Positions 45,685-54,760 are shown, counted from the stretch's first letter. The stretch is DNA of 64,000 nucleotides from Variovorax boronicumulans (GCF_007677875.1 NZ_VEDO01000005.1:62001-126000), one strand, 5' to 3'. Program-made: numbers and translations. Notes: generated by a model not told the origin, from the sequence alone.

Positions 45685-46724
45685 TCCGTGGCCAGTCTTC
45701 GCTCCAGCCAGGCGCTGTAGCGCGACAGCCCGAAGCACAGGCACCAGTACACGAGCGCCACGAACAGGTAGCCTTCCAGGTAGAAGGGCCGCCAGGTCGG
45801 GTCGCCGCCCAGGGCCAGGCTCAGCGCCCCGGTCAGTTCGAACAGGCCGACGATGGTCACGAGCGAGGTGTCCTTGAGCGTGCCCACGGCGTTGTTGGTC
45901 AGCGCCGGCACCACCATGCGCAGCGCCTGCGGCAGCACGATGTGGCGCTGCACCTGCCAGCGCGAAAAACCCATGGCCATCGCCGCATCGACCTGGCCAC
46001 GGGGCACGGCCTGCAGCCCGCCGCGGATGATCTCGGCGAGGTAGGCGGCCACGAACAGCGCCAGCCCGGCCAGCACGCGCAGCAGCACGTCGGGCCGCCA
46101 GCCGGCCGGCCACAGCAGCGGCAGCAGGTAGGAGGCCATGAACAGCACGGAGATCAGCGGCACGCCGCGCACGAGCTCGATGGTGCCGGCAGAGAGCAGC
46201 CGCGCCGGCCACCAGGATGCGCGCCGAGCCAGCGCCAGCGCCAGCGCGAGCGGAAAGGCCAGCGCCAGGCCGACCACGGCCAGGCCGATGGTCAGCGGCA
46301 GCCCGCCCCAGCGGTTGGTCGGCACGGTCGCCAGGCCCAGTGCGCCGCCGCCCATCAGCAGCACGGTCAGCGCCAGCACGAGCAGCCACAGCGGCGCCAG
46401 CCACCAACGCCAGCTGCGCGGCCAGGCCGACAGCAGCGTGGTGCCGGACAGCAGGACCGTGGCCACGGCCGGGCGCCACTGTTCCTCGTACGGGTAGCGG
46501 CCGAACAGCAGCGGCCGCCATTTCTCGGCCACCACGCCCCAGCAGGCGCCGTGTTCGAGCGCGCGGCAGGCGGCGGCATCGGGCCGGAACACGGCCTGCA
46601 GCAGGGCCCAGTCGAGTGCATGCCAGCCGGCCCAGGCCAGCAGCGCGAGCAGTGCGGCCGTGACCAGCGCGCGCGCCGGCGAGCCGAACAGTTCGGCGCG
46701 CCATGGTGCGGTACCGGCGCTCAC
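45666..46724 (-). CDS. aapM: General L-amino acid ABC permease AapM-like
   Basis: This 352-residue permease has the long N-terminal region and inserted periplasmic segment typical of AapM (ALEHGACWGVVAEKWRPLLF), then the core with ELVRGVPLISVLFMASYLLP and the EAA loop VPRGQVDAAMAMGFSRW. It pairs with AapQ to form the channel of the broad-specificity Aap/Bzt amino-acid system. The GTG start at 46724 overlaps the aapQ stop (GTGA). The expected aapP ATPase gene should follow, but the next feature is the end of the deleted sigma-54 activator, overlapping by 19 bases. Confidence 0.9.
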   Translation of the reverse strand: MSAGTAPWRAELFGSPARALVTAALLALLAWAGWHALDWALLQAVFRPDAAACRALEHGACWGVVAEKWRPLLFGRYPYEEQWRPAVATVLLSGTTLLSAWPRSWRWWLAPLWLLVLALTVLLMGGGALGLATVPTNRWGGLPLTIGLAVVGLALAFPLALALALARRASWWPARLLSAGTIELVRGVPLISVLFMASYLLPLLWPAGWRPDVLLRVLAGLALFVAAYLAEIIRGGLQAVPRGQVDAAMAMGFSRWQVQRHIVLPQALRMVVPALTNNAVGTLKDTSLVTIVGLFELTGALSLALGGDPTWRPFYLEGYLFVALVYWCLCFGLSRYSAWLERRLATDHAKSL

Positions 46725-47707
46725 CGCCAGCCCCGCAGCGCCACGCGCGCGTTGTAGACGTTCATCGCGGCCGAGATCAGCAGCGAGAGCACGAGGTAGA
46801 CCGCCATCACGATGGCGATGCATTCGAAGGCCCGGCCCGTGGAGTTCAGCGAGGTGTTGGCCACGGAGACCAGTTCGGGATAGCCCACGGCCACGGCCAG
46901 CGAGGAATTCTTGACCAGGCTCAGCAGCTGGTTGGTCAGCGCCGGCACGATCACGCGCAGCGCCTGCGGCAGCACCACCAGGTGCAGCTGCTGGCCCGCT
47001 TGCATGCCCAGGGCCTGGGCCGCGAGCTTCTGGCCGACCGCCACCGAGCCGATGCCGGCGCGCACGATCTCGGCCACGAAGGCCGCGGTGTACAGCGCCA
47101 GGCCCAGCACGATGGTGAGGTACTCCGGGCTCAGCGCGGCGCCGCCGATGACATTGAAGGCCGTGGGCTCGGGCCAGTCCAGCCGGCTGGGCCAGAAGGC
47201 GCCGTCCTCGCGCACGGGCCAGGGCAGCGACAGGCCGCCCTTGCTGAGCCACCAGCCGGGCAGCAGCTGCACGGGATCGGTGGAGTCGGGCAAGAGGTGC
47301 GTGAGCGCGAAGTACAGCATCAGCAGCTGCACCAGCAGCGGCACGTTGCGCAGCGTTTCCACATAGGCCGTGCACAGCGCACGCACGAGCAGATGCGACG
47401 TGAGCCGGCCGATGCCCAGCAGCGTGCCCAGCACCACGGCCAGCAGCGCAGCCGGCACGGCCGCGCGCACAGTGTTGACGATGCCGGCCACGAAGGCGCG
47501 CGCGTAGCTGTCGCCGGAGTCGAAGGCCAGCCAGCCCTCGGCGATGCCGAAACCGGCCGGCTGCTGCAGGAAGCCGAACTGCGCCGCCAGCCAGGCCCAC
47601 AGGCTGGCGACGCCGGGCGCATCACGCAGCAGCCAGAGCGCCGCGACGAGGGCCGTGAACGCCAGCAGCGCCCACAGCGCCGCAGGCAGGCGCGCCGTCG
47701 GCGTCAT
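46721..47707 (-). CDS. aapQ: General L-amino acid ABC permease AapQ-like
   Basis: This 328-residue permease has the AapQ layout: N-terminal helix, a stretch with FVAGIVNTVRAAVPAALLAV, the channel motif VETLRNVPLLVQLLMLYFAL, a periplasmic insert (WPVREDGAFWPSRLDWPEPT) and the EAA loop SVAVGQKLAAQALGMQAGQQ. Its ATG overlaps the aapJ stop and its stop overlaps the aapM start, so the three genes are translated together. Confidence 0.92.
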   Translation of the reverse strand: MTPTARLPAALWALLAFTALVAALWLLRDAPGVASLWAWLAAQFGFLQQPAGFGIAEGWLAFDSGDSYARAFVAGIVNTVRAAVPAALLAVVLGTLLGIGRLTSHLLVRALCTAYVETLRNVPLLVQLLMLYFALTHLLPDSTDPVQLLPGWWLSKGGLSLPWPVREDGAFWPSRLDWPEPTAFNVIGGAALSPEYLTIVLGLALYTAAFVAEIVRAGIGSVAVGQKLAAQALGMQAGQQLHLVVLPQALRVIVPALTNQLLSLVKNSSLAVAVGYPELVSVANTSLNSTGRAFECIAIVMAVYLVLSLLISAAMNVYNARVALRGWR

Positions 47708-48735
47708 TTCACCGGCAGTGCGTAGAGCAGGCCGCCCTTGTTCCACAGGTTGTTGGCGCCGCGCGGCAGCGCCAGCGCCGACTTGGGACCGACGTTGCGC
47801 TCGAACATCTCGCCGTGGTTGCCCACGGCCTTGATCGCGTGGTACGACCAGTCCTTGTCCAGACCCAGCAGCTTGCCCAGGTCGTCGCCCGTGCCGAGCA
47901 GGCGCTGCTGCGCCGGGTCCTTGCTGCTGGTATGCAGCTGGTCGATGTTGGCCTGGGTGATGCCGAGCTCCTCGGCCTCGATCAGCGCATTGGGCACCCA
48001 CTTGACGATGGCGAACCATTCGTCGTCGCCGCGCTTGACGGCCGGGGCCAGCGGCTCCTTGGAGATCAGGTCGGGCAGGATGAGGTAATCGTCGGGGTTC
48101 GGGGCTTCCTTGTTGCGCAGGCCCGCCAGCGCCGAGGTGTCGGTCGTGAAGGCCTGGCAGCGGCCCGAAAAGAAGGCCTTGAACGAGGCCTCGAAGCTCT
48201 CGAACACCACGGTCTTGACCGGGATGCCCTGGGCCTTGGACCACTCGGCCACGTTCTTCTCGTTGGTGGTGCCGGCCTGGGTGCAGATGGTCGCGCCCTT
48301 GAGCTGCTTGGCACTCGTGACCTTGATCTTCTTGGGCACCAGGAACCCCTGGCCATCGTAGTAGTTGATGGTCGTGAAGTTCAGGCCCAGCGAGGCGTCG
48401 CGCGTGAGGTTCCAGGTGGTGTTGCGCGTGAGGATGTCGACCTCGCCGGCCTGCAGCGCCGCGAAGCGCTGCTGCGAGTTCAACGGCACGAACTCGGCCT
48501 TCTTCGGGTCGCCCAGCACGGCGGCGGCAATCGCACGGCAGGTGTCCACGTCCAGGCCCGACCAGTTCCCTTGGGTGTCGGGCGCTGAGAAGCCTGCCAC
48601 GCCGTTGGTCACGCCGCACTTGACGGTGCCGCGCGCCTTGACGGCGTCCAGCGTCTTGCCGGCCTGTGCGGTGGTGGAGGCCATGGCCAGCAGCAGAGCG
48701 CCGGCGGCCAGGGCCACGGAGTGGATCTTGCGCAT
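47704..48735 (-). CDS. aapJ: General L-amino acid binding protein AapJ-like
   Basis: This 343-residue protein has a signal peptide cleaved near TTAQAG and the AapJ/BztA signature VKCGVTNGVAGFSAPDTQGN plus LDVDTCRAIAAAVLGDPKKA. It delivers amino acids to the AapQM channel from the periplasm. GAGGAATC precedes the ATG at 48735. The PIN-toxin gene ends 67 bases upstream, which leaves space for a promoter. Confidence 0.94.
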   Translation of the reverse strand: MRKIHSVALAAGALLLAMASTTAQAGKTLDAVKARGTVKCGVTNGVAGFSAPDTQGNWSGLDVDTCRAIAAAVLGDPKKAEFVPLNSQQRFAALQAGEVDILTRNTTWNLTRDASLGLNFTTINYYDGQGFLVPKKIKVTSAKQLKGATICTQAGTTNEKNVAEWSKAQGIPVKTVVFESFEASFKAFFSGRCQAFTTDTSALAGLRNKEAPNPDDYLILPDLISKEPLAPAVKRGDDEWFAIVKWVPNALIEAEELGITQANIDQLHTSSKDPAQQRLLGTGDDLGKLLGLDKDWSYHAIKAVGNHGEMFERNVGPKSALALPRGANNLWNKGGLLYALPVK

Positions 48736-48802
48736 GATTCGATTCCTCGTCGGATGGAAAGGGCCGGCGACGCCGCCGGCCGGTGGCGGGGCAGTTTACG
48801 TG

Positions 48803-49288
48803 TCAGCGCCGCAGCAGGTTCACGAGCGGGCGGCCGGCGCGGTCGCGGTAGACGTCGAAGTCGGCATCGATGGACAGGATGTGGCGCAGCTTCAGCCGCG
48901 CGGCGGCCTCGGCGACCGACGCATCGGCCAGATCGAAGGGCAGATCGGCGAAGCGCTCGGACAGGCGCAGCACCTCGGTCAGCGAGCCCTCGGCTGCGCG
49001 GTCCAGCGCGATCGCGCCGCGCTGCGCCCAGCGCAGGAAGTCGAGCGCAGCGTCGTTGTGGATGCGGCGCGCCAGCAGCGCGCAGACCTCGGTGGCCACG
49101 CACCAGGTGGTGACCAGGCTGGCGGCCGGGTTGGCCCGCAGCCAGCTGCGCACCGGCGCGTGCCAGCGGTCGGCGCAGTTGAACAGCGCGACCAGCGGTC
49201 CGCTGTCCACGAGCACGCTGCCGGCATGGGCAAGCCAGGGCGCGGAGGGCTCGCGCACGGCAAGCGCCGGGGTCTTGCGCGCAACCAT
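48803..49288 (-). CDS. PIN-domain toxin (VapC-like)
   Basis: This 161-residue PIN nuclease has the first acidic residue in VLVDSGPLVALFNCAD, then Glu in VATEVCALLARR, Asp in LADASVAEAAARLK and Asp in SIDADFDVY, the expected catalytic set. It follows the RHH antitoxin gene by 7 bases. The assigned ATG at 49288 leaves 27 residues before the first motif; a later start such as the GTG before REPSAPWLAH would be more typical. The target RNA is unknown. Confidence 0.85.
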   Translation of the reverse strand: MVARKTPALAVREPSAPWLAHAGSVLVDSGPLVALFNCADRWHAPVRSWLRANPAASLVTTWCVATEVCALLARRIHNDAALDFLRWAQRGAIALDRAAEGSLTEVLRLSERFADLPFDLADASVAEAAARLKLRHILSIDADFDVYRDRAGRPLVNLLRR

Positions 49289-49295
49289 GCGCGTG

Positions 49296-49559
49296 CTAGC
49301 CGCCACGCCGCGCGTGGCGTGCGGTCCAGGCATCGGCCGCATGCTGCTTGCGGCCCTGGGCCAGGTCGGCCGGGCCCTGGTGCCGGCCGAACAGGTCTTC
49401 GCCCATGGCATAGGCCGAGCGCGGCGCCTCGGCCTCCGGTTGCGCGAGGTAGCTTTGCAGCGCCGCGCGCACCACATCGCTGGTGCTGCGGCCGGTGCTG
49501 GCGGCGCGCTGGCGCAGCCGTTCCTCCAGCGTGGCTTCGAGCTTGATCGTGACGGTCAT
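49296..49559 (-). CDS. RHH (CopG-like) antitoxin
   Basis: This 87-residue protein opens with a ribbon-helix-helix (VTIKLEATLEERLRQRAAST, then GRSTSDVVRAALQSYLAQPE) and ends in a flexible basic tail that would cover the PIN toxin. It starts 86 bases from a divergent IclR gene, and a palindrome in that gap is the probable operator. It is unrelated in sequence to the FitA-like antitoxin at 24218-24508, so the two systems were acquired separately. Confidence 0.85.
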   Translation of the reverse strand: MTVTIKLEATLEERLRQRAASTGRSTSDVVRAALQSYLAQPEAEAPRSAYAMGEDLFGRHQGPADLAQGRKQHAADAWTARHARRGG

Positions 49560-49582
49560 GGCGGGCGGTTGGTGTCTGTCGT

Positions 49583-49597
49583 AATACCGATCGTATT
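49583..49597. promoter_or_regulatory. Palindrome AATAC-N5-GTATT, candidate RHH operator
   Basis: Five-base perfect arms around CGATC lie 23 bases upstream of the antitoxin ATG and 48 bases upstream of the IclR ATG. RHH dimers typically bind such short palindromes. The site could affect both divergent genes. Confidence 0.5.
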
Positions 49598-49644
49598 TTC
49601 GAAGCCAACGCCTGTCAACGGGACGGCCTCCGTATGATGGCCCG

Positions 49645-50469
49645 ATGCCCCGGCCAAGGCCTGCTGCCTCGTCCCCGTCCTCGCGGCGCCGCACGCGCGA
49701 GTCGGGCGTGTTCGTGCGCGACACGCCGGGCGTGCGGTCGCTGGAGCGCGGCCTGCAGCTGCTGCGCGCATTCCGGCCCGGCATCACCTCGCTCAGCAAT
49801 GCCGAACTCGCCGAGCGCACGGGTTTTCCGCGCGCCAGCGTGAGCCGGTTGGCGGCGACGTTGGTGTCCAAGGGCTTTCTGGACCACGAGGTCTCCACCG
49901 GTCTGTACCGGCTCGGCGCACCGTTCCTGGGCCTGGGGCTGGCGGTGCGCAACGGCTCCACGGTGCTGCAGACCGCACTGCCTTTCATGCGCGAAGTGTC
50001 CGAGGGCCAGCGCATCAATGTGGGCCTGGCCCTGGCCGACGACTGCGACGTGGTCTACCTGGATTCCGTGCGCAAGAGCCACCTGGGCATCTTCCGCCAC
50101 ATCATCGCCGGAACCCGGCTGCCCATGGCCGAGACGGCGCTGGGCCGGGCCTGGCTGGGCGGGCAGACGCCGGCCGCGCGCCGGCAGATGCTGGACCTGC
50201 TCGCGTCGCGCTACGAAGAGCGCTGGGCCGGCATCCGGCGCGAGCTGGCGGCTGCGCTGGCGGCCGTGCGGCGCGACGGCTACTGCAGCTTCGACCACCG
50301 CAACGGCGTGATGGCGGTGGCGGCCCCGCTGGTGCTGCCCGGCCACCCGGTGCATGCGCTCAACATCAGCTACCGGGCGCCGGCCGAGGACCGGCAGCGC
50401 GCGACCGAAGAGCAGTACGCCGAACTGCTGCTGCGCACGGCCGCACGCATCCGGCGCGCGCTGGCCTGA
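49645..50469 (+). CDS. IclR-family transcriptional regulator
   Basis: This 274-residue regulator has a winged helix (RSLERGLQLLRAFRPGITSL, then ASVSRLAATLVSKGFLDHEV) and the IclR effector domain (MREVSEGQRINVGLALADDC to CSFDHRNGVMAVAAPLVLPG). IclR proteins sense aromatic or small organic acids. The N-terminal 30 residues are Arg/Ser/Pro-rich and may be unfolded. It converges on the CoA-transferase gene at 50479, the end of the acyl-CoA block it probably regulates. Confidence 0.92.
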   Translation: MPRPRPAASSPSSRRRTRESGVFVRDTPGVRSLERGLQLLRAFRPGITSLSNAELAERTGFPRASVSRLAATLVSKGFLDHEVSTGLYRLGAPFLGLGLAVRNGSTVLQTALPFMREVSEGQRINVGLALADDCDVVYLDSVRKSHLGIFRHIIAGTRLPMAETALGRAWLGGQTPAARRQMLDLLASRYEERWAGIRRELAAALAAVRRDGYCSFDHRNGVMAVAAPLVLPGHPVHALNISYRAPAEDRQRATEEQYAELLLRTAARIRRALA

Positions 50470-50478
50470 CCGCTGCGT

Positions 50479-51693
50479 TCAGGCCGCCTTTGGCGCTGCG
50501 GCGCCGAGCGCGCCGGACGCCGCCAGCCGCGCGATCTCGAGCGCATCCAGCCCCAGGTACTCCGCCAGCACCTCGGCAGTGTGCTCGCCGAGCCGCGGCT
50601 CGCGCACCAGCGGCAAGGGCTCCAGGCCATCGAAGCGCAGCGGGCTGTTGTGCAGTACCACCTCGCCGAGGTCCGGGTGCTGCATGCGCTGCAGCATGCC
50701 GCGCGCGTGCAGGTGCGGATCGGCCACGACCTCGGCCAGGTCGCGCACGGGCGCGCAGGGGAAATGGTGGGCCTGGGCCAGGGCCTGCAGTTCAGCGCGC
50801 GTGTGGCGCTGCGTCCAGCCTTCCACCAGCGCGTCGACCTCGTCCATGATCGCCGCGCGCGCAGGATGGTCGGCATAGCGCGCGTCGTCGGCGAGCTCGG
50901 GCCGGCCCATGGCGCGCACCAGGTTGCCCCAGTGGCCGGGCGTCACGCACATGATGGCCACATGGCCATCGGCCGCACGGTAGGCGTTGTAGGGCGCCAG
51001 CCCCAGGCCGCCGTGCCGGTTGCCGGTGCGCAGCGGGGCCTGCGGGTTCTCGAAGAACACCGTGAGATTGGAGGCCATGGGCGGGTACATCGCGTCCTGC
51101 ATGGCGATCTCCACGCGGCGGCCGCGGCCGGTACGCTCGCGCTCGTACAGCGCGGTCATGATGGCGGCGTACAGGTGCGTGCCGCCCAGGAAGTCGGCGA
51201 AGGCGGGCCCGGCCTTGACGGGCGGCCGGTCGGGCCAGCCCGTCAGCGCCATGGCGCCGCTGGTGGCCTGGATCGTGAGGTCCATGGCCAGCCGGTCGCG
51301 GTCGGCGCCCCAGCTGCCGTAGCCCGAGGCGCTGGCATAGACCAGGCGCGGGTTGGCGGCCATCAAGGCCTCGGCGCCGATGCCCAGCCGGTCCATCACG
51401 CCGGGCGCGTAGTTCTCCAGCACCACGTCGAACTGCTGCGCGAGTTCCATGAACAGCCGCCGCCCGTGGGGATGCTTGAAGTTCAGCGCGATGCCGCGCT
51501 TGTTGCCGTTGAGCATGGCCAGCGGCAAGGTGGCGGCGCGCCGCGCGCGGCCGGCTTCGCCGCCGGGCGGCTCGACCTTGACCACGGTGGCGCCGGCCAT
51601 GGCCAGCAGGAAGCCGCAGTAGGGGCCCTGGTAGATCTGGCCGAGGTCCAGCACCTTGAGGCCGGCCAGCGGGGCATTGGAGGGCGTCGCCAT
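50479..51693 (-). CDS. CaiB/BaiF class III CoA transferase
   Basis: This 404-residue enzyme has the family opening LKVLDLGQIYQGPYCGFLLA, GATVVKVEPPGGE, the NGNKRGIALNFKHPHG segment and MQDAMYPPMASN. The likely catalytic Asp is in DLTIQATSGAMALTG. It transfers CoA between carboxylic acids and would activate the substrate delivered by the Bug protein, whose stop lies 2 bases upstream of its start. It ends the SDR-ACAD-Bug-CoA-transferase run. Confidence 0.92.
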   Translation of the reverse strand: MATPSNAPLAGLKVLDLGQIYQGPYCGFLLAMAGATVVKVEPPGGEAGRARRAATLPLAMLNGNKRGIALNFKHPHGRRLFMELAQQFDVVLENYAPGVMDRLGIGAEALMAANPRLVYASASGYGSWGADRDRLAMDLTIQATSGAMALTGWPDRPPVKAGPAFADFLGGTHLYAAIMTALYERERTGRGRRVEIAMQDAMYPPMASNLTVFFENPQAPLRTGNRHGGLGLAPYNAYRAADGHVAIMCVTPGHWGNLVRAMGRPELADDARYADHPARAAIMDEVDALVEGWTQRHTRAELQALAQAHHFPCAPVRDLAEVVADPHLHARGMLQRMQHPDLGEVVLHNSPLRFDGLEPLPLVREPRLGEHTAEVLAEYLGLDALEIARLAASGALGAAAPKAA

Positions 51694-51695
51694 GG

Positions 51696-52658
51696 TCAGC
51701 CCGCCGTGATGTTGGCCTGCTTCACCACGCGCGCCGTGCGCTCGTGGTCCAGCCGCATGTAGGCCAATGCGTCGGCCGGGCCCAGAAAAGCCGGTGGCGC
51801 GCCGCCGGTGGCCACGAAGCGCTGCACCGCGGCAGGGTCGGCCACCGCGCGCTGCGCGGCCTCGCCGAGCCGCTGCACGATCTCGGCCGGCGTGCGGGTG
51901 GGGACGAACAGCCCGGTCCAGCCCTCGATGCCGTACCCCGGCGCCTGCTCGGCGATGGCCGGCAGGTCCGGGTGATCGGCCTGGCGCTCGGTGTTGGTCA
52001 CCGCGATGGGCCGCACCTGGCCGGCGCGCAGGAACACGGCGGCGGGCGCGCGGCTGTCGAACGCGAAGTCGATCCGCCCGCCGGCCAGGTCGGTGAGCGA
52101 TTGCACGTTGCCGCGGTAGGGCACGTGCACGGCCTGCACGCCGGCCAGCAGGTTCAGCATCTCGCCGGCGATGTGGGTGGAGTTGCCCACGCTGCTCGAG
52201 CCGAAACTGAGCTTGCCCGGGTTGGCCCGGCCGAAGGCGATCAGCTCGGCCAGCGTCTTGAACGGCGAGTGGGTTGGCACCAGCAGCAGGAATCCGCCCA
52301 TGGTCACGCGGCACACCGGCAGCAGATCGCTCATGGGCGCGTAGGGCAGGTTGCGCACCACGCCCGAGATCAGGATGCTGCCGGCCGAGTACAGCTGCGT
52401 GTAGCCGTCGGGCGCGGCGCGTGCCACGGCCTGCGCGGCGATGTGGCCACCGCCGCCGGGCCGGTTGTCCACCACGACGGACTGGCCGATCCCGGCCTGC
52501 AGCCCGGGCTGCAGCAGCCGCGCGGTGATGTCGACCACGCCGCCGGCCGTGGAGGGCACGAGCAGGGTGATCGGCCGGCTGGGCCAGCTTTCGGCCTTGA
52601 GGCGGGCCAGCGGCAGGGCCGCTGCCGCGGCCAGCAGGGCGCGTCTTCTCATGGGCAT
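51696..52658 (-). CDS. Bug/TctC-family periplasmic binding protein
   Basis: This 320-residue protein has an Arg-rich start (PMRRRALLAAAAALPLARLK) that could allow Tat export, then Bug motifs ITLLVPSTAGGVVDITAR, NRPGGGGHI and VPYRGNVQSLTDLAG. AGGAGA places the start at ATG 52658 (a second ATG is at 52652). It would capture the organic acid used by the CoA transferase and acyl-CoA dehydrogenase of this operon. Confidence 0.9.
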   Translation of the reverse strand: MPMRRRALLAAAAALPLARLKAESWPSRPITLLVPSTAGGVVDITARLLQPGLQAGIGQSVVVDNRPGGGGHIAAQAVARAAPDGYTQLYSAGSILISGVVRNLPYAPMSDLLPVCRVTMGGFLLLVPTHSPFKTLAELIAFGRANPGKLSFGSSSVGNSTHIAGEMLNLLAGVQAVHVPYRGNVQSLTDLAGGRIDFAFDSRAPAAVFLRAGQVRPIAVTNTERQADHPDLPAIAEQAPGYGIEGWTGLFVPTRTPAEIVQRLGEAAQRAVADPAAVQRFVATGGAPPAFLGPADALAYMRLDHERTARVVKQANITAG

Positions 52659-52721
52659 GGTTGTCTCCTGCGTTGGATCGCGCGTGCCCGGCTGCATCGG
52701 CCGGTGCATCGCGCAGCGGGG

Positions 52722-53888
52722 CTAGCGGAAGCGCGCGAGCGTGTTGCGTGCCACCACCATGCGGTGCACTTCGGTGGGGCCTTCGTAGATGCGCATGAGC
52801 CGCACGTCGTTGGCCATCTGCTGCAGCGGCAACTCCTTGGTCATGCCCATGGCACCGAAGGTCTGCATGGCCCGGTCGACCACCTCCCAGGCCATCTCGG
52901 TCGCATAGGCCTTGACCATCGAGGTCTGGGTGCGCACGTCCAGGCCGCGGTCGATGCGCCAGGCGCATTCGTAGGTCATGAGCCGCGTGGCGTGGATGCG
53001 CGTGGCGGCGTCGGCGATCCACCACTGGATGGCCTGGCGCTCGGACAGCGGCAGGCCGAAGGTCTTGCGCTGCGGCGCATAGGCGCACAGCATGTCCAGC
53101 GCGCGCTGGGCCTTGCCGATGGCCCAGGCCGCCATCTGCACGCGGCGCGCGCCGAGCCGCGCCTGCATGGGCTCGAAGCCCTGGTCCAGCTGGCCGAGCA
53201 GCTGGCCCGCGGGAATCCGGCAGTCCTCGAAGACCACCTCCCAGGTGCTGCCGCCGCCGATCATCGGGATCTTGCGCGCCGGGATGAAGCCCGGCGTGCC
53301 CTTGTCCACGATGAAGGCCGAGATGCCGCCGCGCGAACCTGGTGAGCCCGAGGTGCGGGCCATCACGATGCCGAAGTCGGCGCGCTCCAGGTTGGAGATC
53401 CAGATCTTGCGGCCGTTGATCACCCAGTCGTCGCCGTCGCGCACAGCGCGCGTGGATAACCCCGAGGGATCGCCGCCGGCGCCGGGCTCGGAGATCACGA
53501 TGGCCGACTTCACCTCGCCACGCACATAGGGCTCCAGGTAGCGCTTTTTCTGCTCGGGCGTGGCCGTCAGCATGAGCAGGCGCAGGTTGGGCGTGTCCGG
53601 CGGCAGGTAGTAGTGCACGATGCTCTGCCCGATCTCCTCGTTGACACCGACCATGGCGGCCACCGGCAGGTCGGCGCCGCCGATCTCCTGCGGCGCGTCC
53701 AGGCCCCACAGGCCCAGCTCGCGCGAGCGGCTGTCGATGCGGGCGCTTTCCTCGGGCGACAGCGCGGTGCCGCCGCCTTCCGTCTCGCGCCGCAGCAGCG
53801 CGGGCTCCAGCGGGATCAGTTCCTCGCGCACGAAGCGGGCCACGAGGTCCTTGAGCATGCGCCACTCTTCCTTGAGCTCGAATTCCAT
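52722..53888 (-). CDS. Acyl-CoA dehydrogenase
   Basis: This 388-residue FAD enzyme shows the ACAD motifs AIVISEPGAGGDPSGLSTRA (flavin binding), WVINGRKIWISN, KTFGLPLSERQAIQ and the C-terminal RIYEGPTEVHRMVVARNTLA, whose Glu region holds the usual catalytic base in many family members. It introduces a 2,3 double bond in an acyl-CoA and passes electrons to ETF. The DECR-like SDR gene ends 32 bases upstream of its start, and both belong to the CoA-transferase operon. Confidence 0.92.
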   Translation of the reverse strand: MEFELKEEWRMLKDLVARFVREELIPLEPALLRRETEGGGTALSPEESARIDSRSRELGLWGLDAPQEIGGADLPVAAMVGVNEEIGQSIVHYYLPPDTPNLRLLMLTATPEQKKRYLEPYVRGEVKSAIVISEPGAGGDPSGLSTRAVRDGDDWVINGRKIWISNLERADFGIVMARTSGSPGSRGGISAFIVDKGTPGFIPARKIPMIGGGSTWEVVFEDCRIPAGQLLGQLDQGFEPMQARLGARRVQMAAWAIGKAQRALDMLCAYAPQRKTFGLPLSERQAIQWWIADAATRIHATRLMTYECAWRIDRGLDVRTQTSMVKAYATEMAWEVVDRAMQTFGAMGMTKELPLQQMANDVRLMRIYEGPTEVHRMVVARNTLARFR

Positions 53889-53920
53889 GGGGGGTCTCCT
53901 TCGGTGTCCGGGGTGTTCGG

Positions 53921-54760
53921 TCAGCTGCGCTGGGCGCGGTGCGCGTCCCAGTCGACGTCGCTCCATTCGACGAGGTCTTCGGCGCCTGAGGTGCGCAGGT
54001 GGGCACCGCCGTCGATGGCGATGGATTCGCCGTTGATGTAGGCCGCGTCCGCCGACAGCAGGAAGGCTGCGAGGCTCGTCAGCTCCTCGGGCCGGCCGCT
54101 GCGGCCCAGCGGGTTGCGCAGCCCGGGGCTGTGGCCGGCCGCGCGCGAGGACGGCAGCAGCTGCCGCGTCGCGCCCGGCGTGGGGAAGGGGCCCGGCTCG
54201 ATGGCCACGAGGCGGATACCGCGTCCGCCCCATTCCATCGCCAGGCTGCGCGTCATCGCGAGCACGGCGGACTTGGCCATCGCCGAGGGCACGGTGAACG
54301 GCCGGCCCGTGCGCACGGAGGTCGACAGGATGCTCAGCACGCTGCCGCCGCGTCCGGCGTCAATCCAGCGCCGGCCCATGCCGTGCGTGCAGTACAGCGT
54401 GCCGTGCAGCGTGGTGGCCAGGATGGCGTCCATGGCGCGGGCGGACATCCTGTGCGTCTGGGCGATGAAGTTGGCCGCGGCATTGTTGACCAGCGCGTCG
54501 ACCGGCCCATCGCGCCAGGCCGCATCCAGCATGGCCTCGACCGACTCGCTCTGGCGGATGTCGCAGGCCAGCACGGTGACACTGGCGTCCGACTCCGCGC
54601 GCAGGCGCTGCGCCGTGGCCTCCAGCGCCTCCGGGCGCCGGCCGCACAGCACCAGGGCGGCGCCCAGGCTGGCGAAGCGGGCCGCCATTTCGGCGCCCAG
54701 GCCGGTGCCGCCGCCGGTCACGAGAATGCGCTGGCCCTGGAGCAGATCGTTGCGGTACAT
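53921..54760 (-). CDS. SDR reductase, 2,4-dienoyl-CoA reductase-like
   Basis: This 279-residue Rossmann protein has the NADP motif ILVTGGGTGLGAEMA, NNAAAN and a TVPSAMAKSAVLAM segment that resembles mitochondrial DECR more than FabG: the classical Tyr-x-x-x-Lys has Ser four residues before the Lys. In mammalian DECR1 a Tyr about 11 residues earlier takes over; here that position also appears to be Ser, so the catalytic acid is unclear. The ATG at 54760 (GGAAAA upstream) is preferred; ATG 54790 would add 10 residues. It is the first gene of the minus-strand acyl-CoA run. Confidence 0.82.
   Translation of the reverse strand: MYRNDLLQGQRILVTGGGTGLGAEMAARFASLGAALVLCGRRPEALEATAQRLRAESDASVTVLACDIRQSESVEAMLDAAWRDGPVDALVNNAAANFIAQTHRMSARAMDAILATTLHGTLYCTHGMGRRWIDAGRGGSVLSILSTSVRTGRPFTVPSAMAKSAVLAMTRSLAMEWGGRGIRLVAIEPGPFPTPGATRQLLPSSRAAGHSPGLRNPLGRSGRPEELTSLAAFLLSADAAYINGESIAIDGGAHLRTSGAEDLVEWSDVDWDAHRAQRS

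Noticed and set aside
45480-46757. Plus-strand ORF after the sigma-54 activator break
   Set aside because: It is antisense to aapM and carries no domain. The real C-terminal remnant of the activator is in a different frame and ends at 45684.
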